A model generated the notes under the pieces. That model was not told the DNA's origin. It did no database searches and was given only the letters and a program-made list of their open reading frames with translations. Position numbers and translations under genes: made by a program. Of a DNA stretch of 29,825 nt, positions 23,846 to 29,825 are shown in pieces (the stretch's first letter is position 1; every line of letters begins with the position of its first letter). The stretch is from Bacteroidota bacterium (GTDB lineage Bacteria > Bacteroidota > Bacteroidia > Bacteroidales > GCA-2748055), in assembly GCA_024244665.1 (NCBI GenBank), contig JAAEOI010000545.1, forward strand, positions 1-29,825, given 5' to 3'.

Positions 23846-24502
23846 TTAAAAGGGTATCCTGTTGAGGTCGGAACGGTTTTTCTTCCCGAAGTCCATGACA
23901 CAGTTGACCCGGTAGCTGGTGTGGGGCCGGATTGCAACCCCCACCGAATTGAAACTCTCGTTGAGTATGTTTTTACGGTGGCCCACACCCTCGATGCCCT
24001 CGTCAATAAGCAGGATAATCACAATACCAACGGCCTCCCCGTATCCATAGGAGCAATTCTCACCCCAGGCGTAGTACGGATTTCTCTCCAGGGGAGCAAA
24101 GCGCTTTTTCATATTCCTGTGCCCCACATGTCCCGTTTCACCCGATTTCAAGGCATGCCCCTGGGCAACAGAGGTCAGGTCCTCTTCCGGATACAGGGGT
24201 GAGAGCCCTGATACCTTTGCCAGGTCTTTGTAAAGCGACCTCAGGTAGCTGCTCTTTTCCACCTGGTTCTCTTCCACGTATGTTTTTACAAAAGTCTCCG
24301 CAAAAAGGGGGCCATCGTGCCGGGCCATGTTCATGAAAAGAATCACCTTCTGCTCCTCTTCGGTGAGGTAGGGGATGCTGTTGCCGGTGTGGAGGCTCCT
24401 GACCACCTCCGTATCCCAGCTTTCCCACACCGAAGCCTGTGCGTTTGTTTTTACGGCAGTCATTAGAAGGGGAATGCTTAAGAGGAAAAGCAGTGATTTC
24501 AT
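23846..24502 (-). CDS. CAP (SCP/PR1) domain exported protein
   Basis: This 218-residue protein has a signal peptide (LLFLLSIPLLMTAVKTNAQA) and a CAP domain from about residue 45. Conserved pieces are GETGHVGHRNMKKRF, YYAWGENCSYGYGEAV and EGIEGVGHRKNILNESFNSVGVAI, with the His and Glu residues of the CAP cavity. The biochemical role of bacterial CAP proteins is poorly defined. This one should act in the periplasm or outside the cell. Its ATG overlaps the stop of the upstream acetyltransferase gene in an ATGA, so translation is coupled. Its stop lies one base from the stop of the convergent cytochrome gene, leaving no room for a terminator. Confidence 0.85.
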   Translation of the reverse strand: MKSLLFLLSIPLLMTAVKTNAQASVWESWDTEVVRSLHTGNSIPYLTEEEQKVILFMNMARHDGPLFAETFVKTYVEENQVEKSSYLRSLYKDLAKVSGLSPLYPEEDLTSVAQGHALKSGETGHVGHRNMKKRFAPLERNPYYAWGENCSYGYGEAVGIVIILLIDEGIEGVGHRKNILNESFNSVGVAIRPHTSYRVNCVMDFGKKNRSDLNRIPF

Positions 24503-24948
24503 GGATCGATTATCAGATAGATGTCATAGTCTTCAAAAACCAGGAACTCAAGGCTCCTGTAAAGTTTTACTGCGGGTACGTTGTCGCGGTGCACCTCCAG
24601 TTTCATGGGGCAGTTAAGCTCCCTGGCAAAGGCAAGGGATTCAATGGCCAGTTTGCGGCCATATCCCTGGTTCTGCAGCGAGGGCCGGATGGCAAAGTGG
24701 TGAAGGAGCACCCGGCGTCCGTCCCATGTCATCCACGATGTGCCCGCCACCGAGTTGTCGGACCGATCCTCCAGGACCAGGAATTTCCCCCCCGCTTTGT
24801 TGCACCGGAGAATGATCTCCGAAGTATCGCCCCTTTCCACAGTGTAAATGCCGGTCTCTTTCCACAGGGCCTCTACACGGGAGTAGTCGGCTGGGTTGTA
24901 GTCGCGAATCAGCATTTCAGGATTCATCACGGACATAACAGACTGCAT
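24499..24948 (-). CDS. GNAT-family N-acetyltransferase
   Basis: This 149-residue cytosolic enzyme has the acetyl-CoA-binding motif A as ALRPSLQNQGYGRKLAIE-like sequence (FAIRPSLQNQGYGRKL) and motif B in NVPAVKLYRSLEF. Overall length fits a single GNAT domain. The first 12 residues contain four Met codons, so the exact start is unsure; the RDYNPADYSRVEALW pattern defines the domain start. The substrate is unknown. It lies five bases after nfeD and overlaps the CAP gene by four bases. Confidence 0.82.
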   Translation of the reverse strand: MQSVMSVMNPEMLIRDYNPADYSRVEALWKETGIYTVERGDTSEIILRCNKAGGKFLVLEDRSDNSVAGTSWMTWDGRRVLLHHFAIRPSLQNQGYGRKLAIESLAFARELNCPMKLEVHRDNVPAVKLYRSLEFLVFEDYDIYLIIDP

Positions 24949-24953
24949 AAGCG

Positions 24954-26414
24954 CTATGCCTTGACCACGTAGACCTGACCGGTTTCATAGCGGATCACTT
25001 TGACCGTTTCGCCCCGTTCAATGAAACCGTATTCGGACTTGGCATCGAACAGTTTGTTGCTGATCATCACTTTGCCCGAAGGCCGGAGAACCGTGTGCGC
25101 CACCCCGCTCTCACCCACCAGTGTTCTCCCTTCGGTCTCCACGCCAATGAACCCGTCCGCAACCTGCTGTTCGGTCTTTAACGCGAGCTTGGAAAAAGCG
25201 GTTGTGGTGAGCAGTTTCCGGGTCGCCCACAGCGAGAAGATCAGGCCAAAGAGCATGGCTACCAGCACAAGGCTCAGGGCTCGCATCAACAATCCCAGTC
25301 CCTCGCCGGTAAATTCAGGATTCTCAAATACAATGTTGTCCACCAGGCTCAGTGTGAGACCGGTGACCATGGCAATGATGCCGGCCACCCCTGCCACCCC
25401 GAAGCCCGGAATGGCAAATACTTCGACCATGATAAGGATAATCCCCACGGCGAATATGATCATCTCCCAGTTTTCGGCCATTCCTTCAAGATAGAGCGGG
25501 GCAAAATAGAGCAAGGCAGCCATTATGGATGCAATCAGTGGGAAGCCGATGCCGGGTGACTGAAGTTCAAAGTAGATTCCGCCGATGATGATCATGATCA
25601 GGACTCCGCTGATCATTGGATTGATCAGGAAACCGATCACTTTGTCCATTCCCGACTGAGAGTATGATTTAAGTGTGTATTCTTTGATGCCAAGCGACTC
25701 AATTACCTCCTCCATATTGTCTTTAATCCCCTCGCAGTATCCTTTCTCCATGGCTTCAGTGGCAGTGAATGTGAGTACCTGGCCGGTATCGCTTACATTC
25801 TCCACGAAGAGTTTTGGGTCCACCATAGCTTCGGCAATAGCAGGATCGCGGTGCCAGACAAGCAGTGTATCTCCACCTGAGATCACGGTATCCTTACCGT
25901 GGGCCTCGGCTGTGGCGCGCATGGTAGCGCGCATATACGACTGATACTTGTCGGGTACCTGCTCCCCGGTCTGGTTCACCACCGTGGCGGCACCGATCTT
26001 GCCCCCGGGTTTCATATAGATGCTGTCGCAGGCAATGGAGATCAGGGCCCCGGCCGAGGCCGCATTATCGTCGATAAAGACATGTACCGGTACTGGCGAG
26101 TTGAGCAGCTTTGTCCGGATGGAGTCGGCCATGCTTACCTCGCCACCGTATGTGTTGAGGTGGAGGATGATCACATCTGCTCCCAGTTCGGCGGCCTCCT
26201 TGAAGGCCTCCTGTGTAATCCGCCAGGTGGGTGCGGCGATGTTGTCCATAATGCTGTAAGTGTAGACCAGGATGGTATCGTCCGATTCGCTGAGGGTTTC
26301 GCTTAGGTTTTCGGGGATGGTGCCCGGATTTGCAGTGCTGTCGGGTGCAAGGGACTGGCTGCTGAGTAAAAGTGCGAGGATCAGCAGTACGGGTATATTG
26401 AGGTATCGCTTCAT
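24954..26414 (-). CDS. NfeD-family membrane serine protease (ClpP-class)
   Basis: This 486-residue membrane protein has an N-terminal signal/anchor (IPVLLILALLLSSQ) and a ClpP-like protease domain from about residue 47. The Ser nucleophile is S120 in DDNAASAGALI, with K156 a candidate for its catalytic lysine. Membrane helices fill about 260-400, and an NfeD OB-fold ends the chain (GRTLVGESGVAHTV to VYVVKA). The full-length form (NfeD1b type) pairs with stomatin/SPFH proteins in many bacteria, but no stomatin gene is adjacent here. An exact TACTTTTG -7 element lies 16 bases before the ATG. Confidence 0.88.
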   Translation of the reverse strand: MKRYLNIPVLLILALLLSSQSLAPDSTANPGTIPENLSETLSESDDTILVYTYSIMDNIAAPTWRITQEAFKEAAELGADVIILHLNTYGGEVSMADSIRTKLLNSPVPVHVFIDDNAASAGALISIACDSIYMKPGGKIGAATVVNQTGEQVPDKYQSYMRATMRATAEAHGKDTVISGGDTLLVWHRDPAIAEAMVDPKLFVENVSDTGQVLTFTATEAMEKGYCEGIKDNMEEVIESLGIKEYTLKSYSQSGMDKVIGFLINPMISGVLIMIIIGGIYFELQSPGIGFPLIASIMAALLYFAPLYLEGMAENWEMIIFAVGIILIMVEVFAIPGFGVAGVAGIIAMVTGLTLSLVDNIVFENPEFTGEGLGLLMRALSLVLVAMLFGLIFSLWATRKLLTTTAFSKLALKTEQQVADGFIGVETEGRTLVGESGVAHTVLRPSGKVMISNKLFDAKSEYGFIERGETVKVIRYETGQVYVVKA

Positions 26415-26430
26415 AATGACGGATTATACT

Positions 26431-26438
26431 CAAAAGTA
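26431..26438 (-). promoter_or_regulatory. Candidate nfeD -7 element (TACTTTTG)
   Basis: On the minus strand TACTTTTG is an exact TAnnTTTG match, 16 bases before the nfeD ATG. The opposing purB element begins only 14 bases away, so the two promoters are back to back. Confidence 0.5.
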
Positions 26439-26452
26439 CGAATATTTTCTGC

Positions 26453-26460
26453 TAAATTTG
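26453..26460 (+). promoter_or_regulatory. Candidate purB -7 element (TAAATTTG)
   Basis: TAAATTTG is an exact TAnnTTTG match and would start transcription near 26465, leaving about 20 bases before the ATG at 26484. This excludes the alternative GTG start at 26460, which lies at the promoter itself. Confidence 0.55.
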
Positions 26461-26483
26461 TGGCGTTAATCAATTCGTCATAC

Positions 26484-27827
26484 ATGCAGTTCAACCAATT
26501 AACGGCTATCTCTCCAGTGGATGGCCGATACAGGTCCAAGGCAGAACCCCTCTCCGGCTATTTTTCGGAGTACGGGCTGATCAAATACCGGGTACAGGTG
26601 GAGGTGGAATATTTCATAGCACTCTGTGATTCAGGGATCCCCGCTTTGAAAGGCGTTCCGGCCGAAATTTTTCCCCAACTCAGGAATATCTATAAGTCTT
26701 TTTCAGTTGGGGATGCACAGAAGATAAAAGATATTGAAAAGGTAACCAACCACGATGTAAAGGCTGTGGAGTATTTCGTGAAGGAGCAGTTCGAATTGCT
26801 GGGCATGGATACCTTCAGGGAGTTTATTCATTTTGGACTTACCTCCCAGGACATCAATAATACGGCCACCCCGCTGTCGTTGAAGGATGCCATGAAGACC
26901 GCTTACTACCCTCTGCTGGATGAAGTCACCGGTGTGCTGGAGAAGCTGGCTACTGAGTGGGATGCTATTCCCATGCTGGCCCGTACGCACGGACAACCCG
27001 CTTCACCCACCAGGCTGGGCAAAGAGATCCGGGTTTTTATCGAAAGGCTCGATGTTCAGCTGGAACAGCTTGAAGAGATTCCGCTTCCTGCCAAATTCGG
27101 CGGAGCCACCGGCAACATGAATGCCCATGTGGTTACATATCCGGAGATTGACTGGTTCCAGTTCGGTGAGCGTTTTGTGGGTGAGGTGCTGGGACTGAAG
27201 CGTTCATGGCCTACTACCCAGATCGATCACTACGACAACCTGGCTGCCATGTTCCATGCCTTTGAACGGATCAATACCATATTCCTGGACCTGGCGCGCG
27301 ACATATGGACCTATATCTCCATGGAGTACTTCAAGCAGAAAATCAAGAAGGGGGAGATTGGGTCATCGGCCATGCCGCACAAGGTGAATCCCATCGACTT
27401 TGAAAATGCAGAGGGGAACCTTGGCCTGGCCAATGCCCTGTTTGCCCACCTTGCCGCCAAATTGCCGGTCTCCCGCCTGCAGCGCGATCTGACCGACTCG
27501 ACGGTATTGAGGAACCTGGGCGTTCCACTGGGGCACACCATCATTGCCATGCACTCTATGATCAAGGGCCTGGGCAAACTGATTGTGAACGAGAAGGCCA
27601 TCCGGGCCGATCTGGACAAGCACTGGCCAGTGGTGGCCGAAGCGATCCAGTCGATATTACGGCGCGAAAATTATCCCAATCCATACGAGACCCTGCTGGA
27701 CCTGACCCGTACCAATGAGGCGGTAACACAGGAGACTATCAAGAAGTTTATCGGGACACTGGCAGTCAGTCAGGAGGTCAGAGAAGAGCTTTTAAAAATA
27801 ACCCCCTGGAATTATACAGGATTATAG
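26484..27827 (+). CDS. purB: Adenylosuccinate lyase
   Basis: This 447-residue cytosolic enzyme acts twice in purine synthesis, splitting SAICAR and adenylosuccinate with release of fumarate. It begins MQFNQLTAISPVDGRYRSK, matching the long E. coli-type PurB. The signature loop GSSAMPHKVNPIDFENAEGN carries the catalytic Ser region, and TSQDINNTA and RTHGQPASPT are present. I chose the ATG at 26484 over a GTG at 26460 because the homologous start is LTAISPVDGRY with few residues before it, and because the -7 element overlaps the GTG. The exporter gene follows after 32 bases. Confidence 0.96.
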   Translation: MQFNQLTAISPVDGRYRSKAEPLSGYFSEYGLIKYRVQVEVEYFIALCDSGIPALKGVPAEIFPQLRNIYKSFSVGDAQKIKDIEKVTNHDVKAVEYFVKEQFELLGMDTFREFIHFGLTSQDINNTATPLSLKDAMKTAYYPLLDEVTGVLEKLATEWDAIPMLARTHGQPASPTRLGKEIRVFIERLDVQLEQLEEIPLPAKFGGATGNMNAHVVTYPEIDWFQFGERFVGEVLGLKRSWPTTQIDHYDNLAAMFHAFERINTIFLDLARDIWTYISMEYFKQKIKKGEIGSSAMPHKVNPIDFENAEGNLGLANALFAHLAAKLPVSRLQRDLTDSTVLRNLGVPLGHTIIAMHSMIKGLGKLIVNEKAIRADLDKHWPVVAEAIQSILRRENYPNPYETLLDLTRTNEAVTQETIKKFIGTLAVSQEVREELLKITPWNYTGL

Positions 27828-27859
27828 TTTCTCCCGTTCCTATATTGGAGGCAGACTGA

Positions 27860-29683
27860 ATGAGAAGATTTTTACAATTACTAAGGTACCTGATTCCTTA
27901 TAAATGGCTGGTTGGCCAGAATGTTATCTACAATATTCTTGGGGCTTTCTTCGGACTTTTTTCCTTTGCCATGGTGGTGCCCTTCCTGAGGGTTCTTTTC
28001 GAGATCCAGGAGCTGGTGAACGATCCCATTCCTTTCCAGCTAAACGTTGACTATCTCATGCACATGCTCAACTACTACATGAGCATGATCATGGCGAAGC
28101 ACGGTGAGGGTGGAGCCCTGATGATGGTAAGTATCCTTGTGGTTATATTCAGCCTGATGAAGAATGGCTTTCTTTTCGGGGCCAATTTCGTGCTGGCACC
28201 CATTCGCGCTTTCGTGGTACGGGATATGAGAAATGACATTTACGGGAAAGTTATCACACTTCCCCTCTCATTCTATTCCGAGGCGCGTAAGGGGGATGTC
28301 CTTGCCCGGATCTCCAACGATGTACAGGAGGTGGAGACCTCGGTGATCTCTTCCCTGCAGATGTTGTTCAGGGATCCCATCACCATTGTCATATACCTGA
28401 TTTTCCTTTTTTCCATTTCCTTCCAGCTTACGATCATCGTCCTGGTACTGCTCCCCGTATCGGGGTTGCTCATCGGGCGCATTGCCCGTAAGCTGAGGAG
28501 AACCACCTTTAAAGGGCAGCAGAAGCTTGGAATCCTGCTGGCTCAGGTGGAAGAAACCCTCTCGGGATTGCGCATTATTAAGGCCTTTAACGGAGAGGAG
28601 CGAATGACCTCGAAATTTATGGAGACCAACCAGCATTTTGCCCTCCTTTTTCGCAAGGTTTTCCGGCGACGCTACCTTGCCAGTCCCATAAGTGAGTTCC
28701 TGGGCACCATTGTGATGATGTTAATCCTGACCTACGGCGGATATATGGTGATAAAGGGCGGGGCCGGACTGGATGGGGAGAACCTGATCTTCTTTCTGAT
28801 CATCTTCTCTCAGATCATTACCCCGGCAAAGGCCTTCAGTTCTGCGTGGTTCAATATCCAGAAGGGCCTGGCTTCGGTCGACCGCATCGATCAGCTGCTG
28901 GATGCTGACATTAAGATCGAAGAGAAAGAGGATGCCCTGCAGGTGGACCAGTTTAAAGAGTCAGTTGAGTACAGGAATGTCTCCTTCAAGTACGATAAGG
29001 AGTATGTGTTGAAAGATGTTTCCTTTACCATCAGAAAGGGAGAAACCATTGCCCTGGTGGGGAAATCGGGTTCGGGGAAGTCTACCCTGGTGGATCTTCT
29101 GCCCAGGTTTATGGATGTGGAGCAGGGGGAAATCCTGATTGACGGTATTCCGCTGACCGATTATGCCCTTAAGCCTGTTCGCAGTCTTATGGGGATTGTG
29201 AGTCAGCAGTCCATCCTTTTCAATGATTCCTTCAGGAACAACATTGCTTTCGGGATTAGCAGGCAGCCCGGGGAAGATGAGATTATCAATGCGGCCAAAG
29301 TTGCCAATGCCCATGAGTTTATCATTGAGAATGAAGAAGGCTACGAAGCCGGGGTTGGTGATGGCGGCAGCAAGCTCAGCGGCGGACAGAAACAGAGGGT
29401 GAGTATTGCCCGGGCGGTGATGGCAAATCCACCCATCCTGATTCTTGATGAGGCCACCTCGGCTCTGGATACAGAGTCGGAACGGCTGGTACAGGAAGCC
29501 ATTATCAACCTGATGAAAAGCCGAACCTCTATTGTGATTGCCCACCGGCTCTCCACCATCAAGCATGCCGATCAGATTCTGGTTATGGATGAGGGGAAGA
29601 TCGTGGAAAGGGGTACCCATGATGAGCTCATGAAGAAGCCAACGGGGGTATATTATAAACTGCACAAAATGCAAATGACCTGA
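27860..29683 (+). CDS. MsbA-like ABC exporter (fused permease and ATPase)
   Basis: This 607-residue inner-membrane protein has about six membrane helices in residues 1-330 and an ATPase domain after about 355. Walker A GKSGSGKST lies at 401-409, signature LSGGQ at 506-510, and Walker B PILILDEATSALD follows, with the H-loop in VIAHRLSTIKHA. This is the ABCB/MsbA half-transporter type that works as a homodimer. Because the next gene is a glycosyltransferase, lipid A or a lipid-linked glycan is a plausible cargo, but drug export cannot be ruled out. A Shine-Dalgarno GGAGG (27847-27851) lies eight bases before the ATG, unusual here. Confidence 0.92.
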   Translation: MRRFLQLLRYLIPYKWLVGQNVIYNILGAFFGLFSFAMVVPFLRVLFEIQELVNDPIPFQLNVDYLMHMLNYYMSMIMAKHGEGGALMMVSILVVIFSLMKNGFLFGANFVLAPIRAFVVRDMRNDIYGKVITLPLSFYSEARKGDVLARISNDVQEVETSVISSLQMLFRDPITIVIYLIFLFSISFQLTIIVLVLLPVSGLLIGRIARKLRRTTFKGQQKLGILLAQVEETLSGLRIIKAFNGEERMTSKFMETNQHFALLFRKVFRRRYLASPISEFLGTIVMMLILTYGGYMVIKGGAGLDGENLIFFLIIFSQIITPAKAFSSAWFNIQKGLASVDRIDQLLDADIKIEEKEDALQVDQFKESVEYRNVSFKYDKEYVLKDVSFTIRKGETIALVGKSGSGKSTLVDLLPRFMDVEQGEILIDGIPLTDYALKPVRSLMGIVSQQSILFNDSFRNNIAFGISRQPGEDEIINAAKVANAHEFIIENEEGYEAGVGDGGSKLSGGQKQRVSIARAVMANPPILILDEATSALDTESERLVQEAIINLMKSRTSIVIAHRLSTIKHADQILVMDEGKIVERGTHDELMKKPTGVYYKLHKMQMT

Positions 29684-29688
29684 TAGCC

Positions 29689-29825
29689 ATGAAAATCAGC
29701 GGATTCTCAATGGGCAAGAATGCCCATAAACTTTACTACCCTATGCGGACTGCCATAGAGTCAATTCTTCCGCTGGTGGATGAGTTTGTTGTTGCCCTGG
29801 GCGATTCAGACGAGGATGATACTAC
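29689..29825 (+). CDS. Glycosyltransferase-like protein, N-terminus only (partial)
   Basis: An open frame starts at the ATG at 29689, five bases after the exporter stop, and runs off the window after 45 codons. It begins MKISGFSMGKNAHKLYYPMR and contains SILPLVDEFVVALGDSDEDDT. The opening MKISGF, the SILPLVDEF-V-V stretch and the GDS-(D/E) turn are typical of a Bacteroidota family of GT2-like glycosyltransferases, where the strand-Asp-Glu-Phe region starts the nucleotide-sugar fold. Its close spacing to the exporter suggests an operon for a surface glycan or lipid. Only the N-terminus is visible, so function is tentative. Confidence 0.6.
   Translation, partial: MKISGFSMGKNAHKLYYPMRTAIESILPLVDEFVVALGDSDEDDT

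Noticed and set aside
26460..26483. GTG start eight codons upstream of purB
   Set aside because: The GTG overlaps the last base of an exact -7 element, and E. coli-type PurB begins just before LTA(V/I)SPVDGRY.

Overview
The window looks like a chromosomal stretch from an anaerobic, fermentative member of the Bacteroidota (Bacteroidales/Marinilabiliales-like). The signs are a giant Reg_prop/Y_Y_Y sensor kinase, a ResB-CcsA fusion, a FeoA-FeoB fusion, an SO_0444-type permease, few Shine-Dalgarno sites, and several intergenic matches to the Bacteroidota -7 promoter element TAnnTTTG. Coding density is very high. There are no tRNA, rRNA, CRISPR or insertion-sequence signals. The longest gene-free stretch is about 250 bases (328-575).

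Layout. Positions 1-327 (+) hold the tail of an unidentified gene and a TM1266-family putative [FeFe]-hydrogenase regulator. Positions 576-6846 (+) hold a six-gene amino-acid-fermentation cluster: a fused ADP-forming acyl-CoA synthetase, a class I/II aminotransferase, and the delta, alpha, beta and gamma subunits of a 2-oxoacid:ferredoxin oxidoreductase (VOR-like). A structured, palindrome-rich leader precedes it and a hairpin terminator follows it. Positions 6939-16820 (-) hold, in transcription order, an exported WD40 protein, tryptophanase (tnaA), a MATE transporter, a two-propeller sensor histidine kinase, yicC, gmk and nadD. Positions 16971-23844 (+) hold a Cu/Zn-type permease with an HMA tail, a FeoA-FeoB iron importer and a CcsB-CcsA cytochrome c assembly protein. 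Positions 23846-26414 (-) hold nfeD, a GNAT acetyltransferase and a CAP-domain protein. Positions 26484-29825 (+) hold purB, an MsbA-like ABC exporter and the start of a glycosyltransferase gene.

How the genes work together. The 576-6846 cluster encodes a complete route from amino acid to 2-oxoacid to acyl-CoA (with reduced ferredoxin) to organic acid plus ATP. This resembles peptide fermentation in Thermococcales. A hydrogenase-linked regulator lies just upstream, which suggests the reduced ferredoxin may go to H2. Tryptophanase provides a second amino-acid-degrading activity.

The most interesting non-coding signals are these: the leader of the synthetase operon, where a perfect palindrome touches the start codon; the tnaA leader, with a promoter, a hairpin, a 32-codon Trp-free upstream ORF and a run of degenerate heptamers; a related GGTAAAT-type repeat inside the oxidoreductase operon that supplies the end of the beta-subunit gene; and two -7 elements only four bases from their start codons, which suggests leaderless mRNAs. 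I saw no wholly new multi-gene defence or mobile system.
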